Virus record (IMG/VR): IMGVR_UViG_3300037585_004471
Coordinates: 1-26,518 of that record
Direction: 5' to 3' (one strand)
From: a virus
DNA: 26,518 nt
The translations under genes were made by a program, and so were the position numbers. Numbering within the stretch: position 1 is the first letter of the stretch; each line of letters opens with the position of its first letter. Below are positions 19,701-24,306 of the stretch, one piece after another. The notes beneath the pieces were generated by a model. That model was given only the letters and a program-made list of their open reading frames with translations, did no database searches and was not told the origin of the DNA.

Positions 19701-20020
19701 AAATAATGCGTGATGGTGATAAACAGCAGCGGCATGCAGCAGGATTAATGTATGATTATATGTCAGGTAGTAAAATGGTTGATTCAGCTACTCTTTATAA
19801 AGCATCTAAAGCTATGGAAGAAGCGGGGATACGTGTAGATGAACAGTTTATGATGAAGACTTATGATCGGGAAACAAATACATATGGTGATGTTGAAGTA
19901 AGAAACTTTGGTGTTATGGATGCATATAACAGTAGGAATAGAGGGCAAGGTGGTATAGTTAAGGAATCAACTACTGGTAGGGTAAAAGAATTATTTAAAT
20001 GCCTTGATCTAACTAAATGA
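10793..20020 (+). CDS. Giant virion protein with putative two-barrel RNA polymerase domain (crAss-like vRNAP type)
   Basis: One uninterrupted frame of 3075 codons. Residues 1-600 contain Gly/Ala-rich hydrophobic stretches (IGYTVGNAVGMLASFGWLG near 114; ILGPVKFI near 350) like ejection proteins that enter membranes. Residues 1736-1833 read VDGETFISKRAYVANL ... KTAFKYNPEFDQLF ... IDGITFNSANKI, resembling the first, beta-like double-psi barrel of crAss-like phage polymerases. Residues 2219-2266 read GDVVVSRLKAHE ... INPQDADYDMDKSS, resembling the beta'-like barrel; Asp2261, 2263 and 2265 would bind catalytic Mg, as in NADFDGD of cellular beta'. No T7-type palm motif or HExxH protease motif was found. 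Expected role: polymerase packaged in the virion and injected with DNA to transcribe early genes. The start lacks a ribosome site but lies 5 bases after the previous stop. The domain call rests on motifs read by eye. Confidence 0.75.
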   Translation: MSAYDRFNVDALLEEIQNPPVTTDLAQPPREGFGATAFEAMGQSLWGFTTGFSWGLPEIADIADEAVTGRPNRIEEWVTSIPAKAFTFGDDKESYAGDFSSSATDRELTLPGKIGYTVGNAVGMLASFGWLGKGLSAGIRGVSKLGSGGMTTATKLAQDEITESFGKIVFKAGQKEGAEQFTEEVSKDIATNALNIVSKSGVHYQANKKLGDAMIQQGFKQSIKEEALRPILGNIDDALLDKFAGETLEIAMRRSPNEGMNIINNGVLNLMRRGGTIQDLSRAQRISASVAGASVYDALLGTVIGAVRGLGEYKINESYNWNKPESALGHILDTAAHEAAIFSILGPVKFIRGGGRLSAIKKTKDMTRGVINSLRPVKKMTAEQLETNIELMHHLSGGNISSHLGGKWIGKADGWWKGAGKLSKKEAEKSVKEMREFLTESRRVFLKEAPGVFASEVGADMFYSLPRMMTGAVAMNLTGLKQAIDEYGVTGFMEGFGATDYEKVSNIMTAMFFTKTPHSFHLPGAAYPAFETGNIRNFSSRKGEQFSKVVTGLNLIGGRNYKSALQIASQYGGMSDTTPADHFNKVYSKSFEGAEEIQRIREVIDPHTSEKYVTPQGEEPIGGLRVAGAKYIAENVTEIGEKADWRNKLSTALKIVRWHDENSAKTMDISAGLTKEAAGDLINKLSSIEFDGKRLSPREPQQQLNDWLAARISRESNVPISIIKDFVVESYRELGVPNVGEIDGVIVVPRINENLFGSYVDKNTNKRDGSRPESGEALRSLVTATQQLEKLGVVRFAEAVHDASSDEMISKSIDVKNTAVKKMMQYVHGDAWETKALDDSILRNPSWYVQHNKLSDISQKLNVERVLKGSGDHGLDENSANKLYEDLRDNLSGNSFPEITTKDNLVMDDVQISQTADLAGAIKDMRRVHNLVNLVNPQSISGPQRNLSAERLLEIHGQWSRTLGDAVTNDVLYSKMQEYLVGKAIKNLGISRLSGGYNLHAGIHQLVTNKEFMRSTGMQIPKVEQVKAMLEAKGDQITPETRDSVLKYYNSVVGAITESRLGKIQVREMVEQQQGAWYEAIRSSMLTGRGRASEFAYERILDFTNQAQDLLDQHQVFADEMTLSASREGINTIKEKKLTGLFMAAEGDIRKAVAQYKSAIESGDGFIVHAYADRMDRSMELLDLITQSAVTGTHGQYTQELLKLSREAISEAERSGWTELTVKEEASRIMGRHTIPEKDTINTGIRVSSSQFAQKYDLNITDMTNMFLSYRSMNTTMGKTAESILNVLDKVDPMMEYNGVRIFTPQQASDISKTREYVKNVIAKSGSPDPNKFWQEIVDPLMFSIRTNEIVRNRSKINKEPEGGWDKYNQTLISDISSITTAYFSSMPVKQYSYRNGQLFLGEAKVGYTDKHGVQGVISALNGTSEISMLSNGFYIGGKYVSKPNKKQMQEIIREIESGDGLHVEMDNGLREYLGDRKKIEDHKAAEGNDAIILNKQRFKVISADESTLMLVRIGRDGRIENDLLSGFRKSGKNADGQRMSGGHLYEKIQASLEYDPITKSVDYPTEISRIVDRINEGKLTDNEIHDAVVLTRIINDRPSLIRKFAELSAEERKKSWKYLKLSEMKGGFVGHEENLARVRSFLEGAASQDKSGFFANVLEQARIFLPKDKNAKFPKMKLLSVADEMVHQDGKLNIFSSIDHKIAELTDLKSREIIDEATFNENVTKYKALSKSIVDGETFISKRAYVANLAMMGGISPDMVKFGPGGEIQEIMIGGIKPTISHTDVKTDMSDLTSYGRVKEFYAKTAFKYNPEFDQLFTDLKIDGITFNSANKINEYRNKISDPWYNTDMEQMQSTIAAGNRNVHASIKPIESHVDMPKGFGSVSQWLGKIGNIIHHSTNIHEIPFESINLKSLGQPHDPLVGSNLSVHMHDNVGIREWIGLDAKIKNTYSAFEKYVDPYYATRLARDLFAHSSDTGDMTWLNTGIDHFLKHDGLLISPWAKTKIEEKIIPYFMNNGMIAAGRVPEGSLDVMTADTGGLRTSTVRTEADGGRSVQLYGEFVQSKHAAEKEFKIGGVGKREDVQSVIIQTVKHGSFDREGNYELRSSDAFLVRRGKEKYVIIEGKAIDKEGSLRDIYDDSIISYKGNNSTDNKRAKVENRKVFNEVVARENEFLNDYVQKGMNYSEVMTQLYWHGQDPAYKEYDMALGSLNNRQPRNQAGDVVVSRLKAHEIDGKVITHNGEFAGNSSRMNHADAINPQDADYDMDKSSSFLAAPSRLWAEAGRLAGYRTVDDIKGIEAIFDKFSAENPKLFTWEGDPHQYKGEINATDLARGRFVKMHQTLTYMQNILRDNRGMMIRMANPFGGYNPVEIRMNTNKLRYLNTVDEVSKNVKLFLDMYKENPFGYTVNPEPLIRELIFGFERSGVKHEGLFDLYNAKTGERIVDQNINDSSTPMKRARDDIYYGLISPVGRYLKYNKGTTTDETNRDLSATLQDYQNARRGLMFSILPNKKGLNFKTEYKGKDVLYDNTGMYEAANNYFANSANPFDVAMKGLHEIANKHHGLDETKPGTHHILNYLKDGRMPAEWSLPPNIKSDLTTEFQMNRIAKEAMHQLAQKTGDIVKFEELAANLRRINSKIEYLDGIGGNRGRDIKETTEYRELQGQKIRTEELKSIVEEHLSYDSNNPKNEYVYNPAQKEPKKQGDYTNFENRPLVVVNKKGETKEVILPGRRNIKDIYSSDRLVKNGHRYEIVDGEAQMGLRSDFRAFGGQVKYVHEDGRITHISKGEQVYINSEYNNLRQRINEMYAKLPDRTGPVLAEYAARRTSEILDLLSSPEFSGDPARQFAMIARMLRPNWDPNVSPIIPTRFGQHSRTSVVGSIKFTENKLAQGVWNTLAQVANGSVEVSKGGIDKTMANRLLKDLISLSRSYYVQEKTGIEVDMRKLEKIGFTEPTELPHGYMTDAQYLNKGIYKIMRDGDKQQRHAAGLMYDYMSGSKMVDSATLYKASKAMEEAGIRVDEQFMMKTYDRETNTYGDVEVRNFGVMDAYNSRNRGQGGIVKESTTGRVKELFKCLDLTK
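15980..16297 (+). other. Candidate beta-like double-psi-barrel segment within the giant protein
   Basis: Residues about 1730-1835 of the 3075-aa protein. VDGETFIS, then KPTISHTDVKT, then KTAFKYNPEFD and IDGITFNSANKI follow the order of conserved blocks (DG-x-a-f/y-I-s, K-P, K-x-s/a, D-x-I-x-F-x-S-A-x-K) known from the first barrel of single-chain crAss-like polymerases. Lys1805, Lys1809 and Lys1833 are the candidate functional lysines. Confidence 0.55.
17447..17602 (+). other. Candidate catalytic beta'-like barrel with DxDxD triad
   Basis: Residues about 2219-2270. DADYDMDKSSSF aligns by eye with NADFDGDQMAVH of cellular beta' and with the D-F-D-I-D-K form of crAss-like polymerases. Arg2225 in VVVSRLKAHE precedes the triad at roughly the spacing of the conserved Arg in the same barrel. 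Confidence 0.6.
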
Positions 20021-20050
20021 AAAATAACGAAAATGATTTCATATATATAT

Positions 20051-20111
20051 AAAGTTTTGAAACCGAAAATAGAAAGTCGCCCCTCCCAGCGATTAAAATT
20101 TTCAAACCTTT
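20051..20111 (+). promoter_or_regulatory. Nested stem-loop in the only long gap of the late operon
   Basis: AAAGTTTTGAAA (20051-20062) and TTTCAAACCTTT (20100-20111) are complementary at 11 of 12 positions. Between them lies a GC-rich hairpin, TCGC (20077-20080) with GCGA (20089-20092) around the loop CCCTCCCA. The structure ends just before the ribosome site AGGAG (20113-20117) of the 964-aa gene. It could be a processing site, attenuator or partial terminator separating the two large genes. It has no downstream U-tract, so it is not a classical terminator. Confidence 0.5.
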
Positions 20112-20112
20112 T

Positions 20113-20117
20113 AGGAG
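20113..20117 (+). promoter_or_regulatory. Ribosome binding site AGGAG of the 964-aa gene
   Basis: AGGAG lies 6 bases before the ATG at 20124, immediately after the nested stem-loop, and fixes this start. Folding of the leader could affect access to the site. Confidence 0.7.
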
Positions 20118-20123
20118 TATAAT

Positions 20124-23018
20124 ATGTCCAGTGTATTATCATGTGCTTCTCATGTATTAATGAAAGCAAAGAAAAAGGGAGAAAAGCTTTCTCCTGAAAA
20201 GAAACAAGCAGTTTATAATAAAGTGATGGAAATATCTAAGAATTGGCAGACAGGTGCTAAATACAAAAATGTTAAGGATGCTCAATATAACACAATTGAA
20301 GTATTTGAACGTATTTATGAAGAAGCTACAGGATTTAGTATGGATCCAGTTGAATCGGTAATTCCAAATTTGAAAGATTTAAGAAAAGTTGAGATAAGAC
20401 TTGAAGAATTCAATTCCATACTTGGGACAAAAGATGGAGCTGTATTTGCTAATCTCAAGCTTCCAAGAAGAATTTTGATGCGTTTACCTGAATTGGATAA
20501 GTTTCAACAGGAAATTACTTCTCAATCATCATTTTTTAGAAAAGAAAATGTAGATAATAATCTACGCATTAATGATATTTTACGGAATTTTAAAAAGTTT
20601 TCTGGCTCTTTAGGTAGTGAAAAAGGAGATTATAGAGCTTATAGTCAGCTTGAAGCTAGACTAGAACCTATTATAGCAAATAAACGAGCTGGTAAGAAAT
20701 TTGATCAAAGACTATATACGGAATTAAGACACAAAAAAGCAAATATGCTTAATAATGGTGCAGGAACTGCAAATCTTATTTTATCTGAAGTATTTCAGGG
20801 TAGAAGTATAAAGGATTTGAGAGAACAGTATAAATTTGGTTCTCAAGAGGAAGCATTATTAAATAATATGAAACGTGAATATAATGAAGTAAGAAAGTCT
20901 ACTTCTGTTAATTTAATAAGGGGCTTGCAGAAACTTATTAGTATAAGTAAGGATAGTGACACTCCTGGAATAGAAAAAATATTAGAAGATATAAAGAATA
21001 GAATTAAGGAAATAGAATTCCAAAAAGTAGGTGATGAAAGAGATAATCCTATTAGGGATTCTGATTTCTTTAAGGCAGATGCAGAAATGCAGGCATTTGG
21101 ATTTACAACAGGAGATAGATATACAAAAAAGGTAGGAAATCAGTTTAAGGTTGCAAATAGACAATATATGCCTCAATTTGTTCTTGGTATTCCTAAAATA
21201 CTTGCAAAAGTAGAAAAAGCTATACGTGGCGAACCTGTTGAAGGTAAAACTAGAGATCAGTTGCTGGATAATATAAAGAAAGAAGTTGAAGAATTCGGAG
21301 GTATAATAGATCATGCTAAAGGAAGATCTGTAGCAGATAGTGAGTATAGTCTGGATCCATTTATGTTTTTAAACAAGTATGTGGGTGATGTATCCTTATT
21401 TAACTATAAAATACACGTTAAAGACAGTTTTAAGCGTGCATATGATACTTTAGTCAATCAACACATGAAACCAGCTACATTGGCTGGTAATGAAACTGTT
21501 GCTGAAGCATTAGATCATCATTTAAGAGTTGCTACTGATGTTTATAATGCAGTAAAGAAACTTGATCCTGGTGATACCGTTGTTAGTGATAATATTATGA
21601 GAACTATAAGTGCATTAACCTATTTTAGGTTATTAGGAGGAAACATACGTAGTGCGTTCAGAAATGGTACTCAAAGAGTCTATGAATTGAATAAATGGGG
21701 TTGGAGAGGATTGAGTGATGCTAGGAAATTTTATACTGAAGCAGGTGGTACTGAAAATACAGAACTTGCTAATAAAATGGCAAAAGAATTTGGTATTTTA
21801 TGGTTTGAAGGAAAAGAAGTTGGTTCTACAATTATTGATGCATTTAAAGGTAAAGGAGATCTTTCATCAGCATCTAGAGGTGCATTACAAGAATCCTTTT
21901 TTACTGGTAAAGGTTTAAAGGTAAGTGCTGAGGGAGAAATTGTAAGATCTACAGATGGTATAAGTGATATAGTTGCACGAGGAGCATCATCATTATCAGA
22001 TAAAGCAGCATTTGCACATAAAATTGTTGAAGATTGGAATAGAGCTCGAACATTTAGGATGGGTTTTGCTATTGCTTATAAGAATTTACAAAATATGTCT
22101 CCTGAATGGATCTCACGTAAATCAAAGATTAATCTAAGTGGTGAAGGTAGTGAAGTAAAAATAAAAAACTGGATGGCTAGAGAAGCAGGGCAAATAGCTT
22201 ATAATTCTGTTTTAGATATTCATTATGAGTATGCTAATTGGGCAAAAGCTAAAGCATTGCAAGGTGGAAAAGGAGTGAAAGCAAAAGCAGGTACTTTTCT
22301 CGGGCAATTTATGCATTATCGCTTTTCAAATTTTGATATGATGTATAATTGGTATGATAAAGCTAAACTTTCTGCTAAAGCAGGTGATTTTACAAGTGAA
22401 TCAATGTTTACAATGATGAGACTTGGTATTACTCAAGGTATTATAAACAATATTTTTGCACCATTAACTAATATTAGAACAGATAGTGTATTAAATAATG
22501 ATGTAGCTGAAACAGCAGATGCTGCTTATTCATGGTTTACTACTGATAGAGACGATCCAGAAGCTATGAAAAAACTTGAAAAGAAAACATATGGTCAAGG
22601 TGGCTATTATTTTCTTGGCCCTAATGTTGGTTTTCTTCTTTCTTTAGCTGAAGTTAAAAACTTTAGAGAGATGGATAAGGACTCACATTATAGAGATGAT
22701 CTTGAATTTGTTGATGACAGAGTAAAGCAATATAAAACATTGTCTTTAATTAATTCACAACTTGCGAGATCATGGGTATATAGTGTACCATTACTTTACG
22801 AACGTGGTTTGATTGATTCTATGAGATTAGATCTTGGCTTGTTTCCAGATCAGGATATACGTGATATAAGAGATTGGGCTAAAAAATGGGTTGGTAAGAA
22901 TCTTCATCCAACTTTTAAAGCTGATTGGATGAAATATAATTATGAAAGACTCCCGAAGAGCAAGCAACCAGGACAGAATTCGGATGCTGCTCTTCAGGCT
23001 CTAGCTTTATTAACTTAA
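20124..23018 (+). CDS. 964-aa large internal/ejection virion protein, putative
   Basis: The last gene of the rightward operon, with a clear AGGAG site. The N-terminal half is strongly helical and charged. Residues about 349-440 (RQYMPQFVLGIPKILAKVEK ... YSLDPFMFLNKYVGDVSLFNY) and the following long helical part resemble large internal virion proteins seen beside giant phage proteins; this is recall of a general pattern, not a named family. Residues about 480-530 and 720-845 carry hydrophobic stretches (TYFRLLGGNIRSAF; GGYYFLGPNVGFLLSLAEV) that could insert in or cross a membrane. It is probably co-packaged with the giant polymerase-like protein. No catalytic motif was found. Its stop codon overlaps that of the convergent gene. 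Confidence 0.65.
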   Translation: MSSVLSCASHVLMKAKKKGEKLSPEKKQAVYNKVMEISKNWQTGAKYKNVKDAQYNTIEVFERIYEEATGFSMDPVESVIPNLKDLRKVEIRLEEFNSILGTKDGAVFANLKLPRRILMRLPELDKFQQEITSQSSFFRKENVDNNLRINDILRNFKKFSGSLGSEKGDYRAYSQLEARLEPIIANKRAGKKFDQRLYTELRHKKANMLNNGAGTANLILSEVFQGRSIKDLREQYKFGSQEEALLNNMKREYNEVRKSTSVNLIRGLQKLISISKDSDTPGIEKILEDIKNRIKEIEFQKVGDERDNPIRDSDFFKADAEMQAFGFTTGDRYTKKVGNQFKVANRQYMPQFVLGIPKILAKVEKAIRGEPVEGKTRDQLLDNIKKEVEEFGGIIDHAKGRSVADSEYSLDPFMFLNKYVGDVSLFNYKIHVKDSFKRAYDTLVNQHMKPATLAGNETVAEALDHHLRVATDVYNAVKKLDPGDTVVSDNIMRTISALTYFRLLGGNIRSAFRNGTQRVYELNKWGWRGLSDARKFYTEAGGTENTELANKMAKEFGILWFEGKEVGSTIIDAFKGKGDLSSASRGALQESFFTGKGLKVSAEGEIVRSTDGISDIVARGASSLSDKAAFAHKIVEDWNRARTFRMGFAIAYKNLQNMSPEWISRKSKINLSGEGSEVKIKNWMAREAGQIAYNSVLDIHYEYANWAKAKALQGGKGVKAKAGTFLGQFMHYRFSNFDMMYNWYDKAKLSAKAGDFTSESMFTMMRLGITQGIINNIFAPLTNIRTDSVLNNDVAETADAAYSWFTTDRDDPEAMKKLEKKTYGQGGYYFLGPNVGFLLSLAEVKNFREMDKDSHYRDDLEFVDDRVKQYKTLSLINSQLARSWVYSVPLLYERGLIDSMRLDLGLFPDQDIRDIRDWAKKWVGKNLHPTFKADWMKYNYERLPKSKQPGQNSDAALQALALLT

Positions 23019-23028
23019 GTTTTTAAGT
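23013..23028. terminator. Short AT-rich inverted repeat at the operon convergence
   Basis: ACTTAA (23013-23018) and TTAAGT (23023-23028) form a 6-bp stem with loop GTTT at the meeting point of the two operons. Stop codons of both genes lie in the left arm. It could act as a weak bidirectional terminator, but six mostly A-T pairs is little. Confidence 0.25.
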
Positions 23029-23332
23029 ATAATTCAGCTCTATGGAGTAAATCAAGCCATTCATTATATTCCATGACAACATAGGCTTCACCCCGATCTT
23101 CACGTACTAATGCAATATCACAGCAATCTGGTGGCTTTAACCATTTTGCTATACGCTTCCTTCTCTTGCATTGTACTTTATACTGACCTATAAGGGCGTC
23201 AACCTCTTCTTCTAGTCCAAGCGACCTTCCATTAGATGCATAGGCTCTTTTGGCCTTTATGCCCCTTTCTTTCGCTTTATTTACACATTCACGCTCAAAT
23301 GTATTTCCTTTAACTTTACTTGGATGTGTCAT
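23015..23332 (-). CDS. Holliday-junction-resolvase-like PD-(D/E)xK nuclease
   Basis: A 105-aa protein with the layout of archaeal-type Hjc resolvases: KGNTFERECVNKAKERG at the N-terminus (Glu13/Glu15 as the first catalytic acid), a basic loop KRAYASNGRSLG, then EEEVDALIG with Asp45 and VQCKRRK with Lys56 as the D-x(n)-(E/Q)-x-K core, followed by DIALVRED and YVVMEYNEWLDLL. Gln54 replaces the usual Glu, a change known in this fold. Expected role: cutting branched DNA made during replication and recombination before packaging. It is last in the leftward operon. AGGA lies 8 bases upstream, and its start overlaps the previous gene by 17 bases. Confidence 0.75.
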   Translation of the reverse strand: MTHPSKVKGNTFERECVNKAKERGIKAKRAYASNGRSLGLEEEVDALIGQYKVQCKRRKRIAKWLKPPDCCDIALVREDRGEAYVVMEYNEWLDLLHRAELYLKT

Positions 23333-23519
23333 TAAAATATCCTGTTGCTTCAGTTAGATGATATGTATCAGCTATAAGTTTTATAACAGATTCGGCTTCA
23401 TTTAAAGATTTTACTATTGTATCTATATCTGAAAGTAGAAGTTTCATTTTCATTTCATATTGTTTATCAGTTTGCTCTTCAAGTGCTTTGTCATATTCGT
23501 ATTGAGATAAATCATCCAT
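23316..23519 (-). CDS. 67-aa acidic coiled-coil protein, unknown
   Basis: Preceded by AGGAG 7 bases upstream of the ATG. The sequence is acidic and helical with heptad spacing (MKMKLLLSDIDTIVKSLNEA, residues 23-42). No motif is recognised. Its start lies 3 bases after the previous stop, and its end overlaps the resolvase start in another frame, as expected for an operon member. It may be a small regulatory or dimeric accessory protein; nothing specific supports this. Confidence 0.65.
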   Translation of the reverse strand: MDDLSQYEYDKALEEQTDKQYEMKMKLLLSDIDTIVKSLNEAESVIKLIADTYHLTEATGYFNDTSK

Positions 23520-23522
23520 TTT

Positions 23523-23735
23523 TTACTCCTGACTTTGTTTGTTAATATTTTCTTCCCTAGTTCTATCTTTGAAGTTTATATTATGTTTGTCTGCAGTAGT
23601 AGGTTCTCCATCAAGAGCAGCCTGAGCTAACTGTTTCAAATGAATTGGATTTTCCTGATCACCTGCTGTAGCTATTTTACAGAGAGCAAGTTTATACCAA
23701 TTGAAATATCTTTCATAATAATCGTCTTCCTTCAT
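23523..23735 (-). CDS. 70-aa hypothetical protein
   Basis: Starts in an ATGA overlap with the 57-aa gene, with AAGG 8 bases upstream. The N-terminal part is aromatic and acidic (DDYYERYFNWYKLALCKI), and the C-terminal third is polar and probably disordered (FKDRTREENINKQSQE). No family is recognised. Coupling to both neighbours supports it as a real gene. Confidence 0.6.
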   Translation of the reverse strand: MKEDDYYERYFNWYKLALCKIATAGDQENPIHLKQLAQAALDGEPTTADKHNINFKDRTREENINKQSQE

Positions 23736-23905
23736 AATCCTAACCTTGATTTGATTATCTTTATATCTGATTGCATTACATTGATCATTTGTTCCAGTTT
23801 TTTGATTTTATTAGACACTAATGTGATGCCAGTCGCTGTCATTTTTCCTTCAGGTTTCTCTTTTTGGAATATTTTATCTTTGAATGTATCTGTTTTTTCT
23901 TCCAT
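23732..23905 (-). CDS. 57-aa hypothetical protein
   Basis: ATG at 23905 is preceded by AAGGAA about 6 bases upstream and lies one base after the stop of the histone-fold-like gene. The frame runs 57 codons to a TGA overlapping the next start (ATGA). The product is basic, with a charged N-terminus (EEKTDTFKDKIFQKEKPEGK) and a helical C-terminus (SNKIKKLEQMINVMQSDIK) that looks like a short coiled coil. The exact fit between coupled neighbours is the main evidence; function is unknown. Confidence 0.6.
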   Translation of the reverse strand: MEEKTDTFKDKIFQKEKPEGKMTATGITLVSNKIKKLEQMINVMQSDIKIIKSRLGL

Positions 23906-23906
23906 G

Positions 23907-24101
23907 TTATTTCCTTAGGTTGTGTCTGCCTAATGCGATCCACATTAGATCAGGCGTTAATCGTTTAACATTTCCTAGATGGCATCTTTTAGCCATCCTA
24001 TGAACCATTCTATATAGTTCATCTTCTATTGATTCCATGGCTCCAGATCCTAGTTGTACATTACAGGATTTGAATTCATTCTTTATCTGTTTTTTCGTCA
24101 T
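23907..24101 (-). CDS. 64-aa histone-fold-like small protein, putative
   Basis: A 64-aa protein matching the helix-loop-helix-loop-helix plan of archaeal histones: a short helix 1 (residues 3-13, KKQIKNEFKSC), loop NVQLGS, a long helix 2 (20-42, ESIEDELYRMVHRMAKRC), loop GNVKRLT with the Arg-x-Thr pair that in histones faces DNA, and a helix 3 starting at Pro50 (PDLMWIALGRHN). The length is near that of archaeal histones (about 65-70 aa). The match is by eye and no histone is usual in a phage replication module, so DNA compaction or a CBF/NF-Y-like regulator role is only inferred. AAAGGA precedes the start. It is the first gene after the structured intergenic region. Confidence 0.5.
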   Translation of the reverse strand: MTKKQIKNEFKSCNVQLGSGAMESIEDELYRMVHRMAKRCHLGNVKRLTPDLMWIALGRHNLRK

Positions 24102-24123
24102 CTTAGTTTCCTTTGAAATTTAT

Positions 24124-24208
24124 AGGCAGGATTCTACAACGTTTTTGTGTGACACTTCAAGCGAGGCTTACATCATATCGCCCAGTACGGATCTGGGGAA
24201 CCCTGCCT
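24124..24208. ncRNA. Structured module 1 of a tandem three-module array (85 nt)
   Basis: Closed by a perfect 7-bp stem, AGGCAGG (24124-24130) with CCTGCCT (24202-24208). Inside on the plus strand are a small-loop hairpin AAGC/GCTT (24159-24169, loop GAG) and a 5-bp stem with a 7-nt loop, CCCAG/CTGGG (24181-24197, loop TACGGAT), which has the geometry of a tRNA T-arm. There is no standard tRNA D-loop or anticodon arm, and the transcribed strand is not certain. It is more GC-rich than its surroundings. Confidence 0.5.
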
Positions 24209-24215
24209 AATTTAA

Positions 24216-24301
24216 TGGCAGTATATATTTTCCTATAGATGAAGTCCCAGATCTTCCATAAGTCTGACTTACACAGTCCCGAATCCCGAGGATTACTGCC
24301 A
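24216..24301. ncRNA. Structured module 2 of the array (86 nt)
   Basis: Closed by a perfect 8-bp stem, TGGCAGTA (24216-24223) with TACTGCCA (24294-24301). Nearly all the interior can pair as four hairpins: TATA/TATA (24224-24237), GAAG/CTTC (24241-24256), TAAGT/ACTTA (24259-24271, loop CTG) and ATCC/GGAT (24283-24293, loop CGA), giving a five-way junction like a tRNA with a long variable arm. Seven bases separate it from module 1. Confidence 0.5.
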
Positions 24302-24306
24302 AATTA

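Noticed and set aside
10793-20020. Tape-measure protein or T7/N4-type single-subunit polymerase
   Set aside because: The protein is not a long repetitive coiled coil, and no T7-type palm motifs were found; the Asp triad and preceding blocks fit the two-barrel class better.
20118-20123. TATAAT as a sigma70 -10 box
   Set aside because: It lies between the ribosome site and the ATG of the 964-aa gene with no -35 element at the proper distance; transcripts from it would lack a leader.
19861-20169. 102-aa minus-strand frame covering the gap after the giant gene
   Set aside because: It overlaps both flanking genes in antisense and has no homology-like motifs; the gap is better explained by the stem-loop leader.
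20982-21314. 110-aa minus-strand frame
   Set aside because: Low-complexity Phe/Ile/Tyr/Cys-rich antisense shadow of the 964-aa gene, with no ribosome site or neighbours on that strand.
23640-23918. 92-aa plus-strand frame in the leftward operon
   Set aside because: Hydrophobic antisense shadow of two coupled small minus-strand genes.
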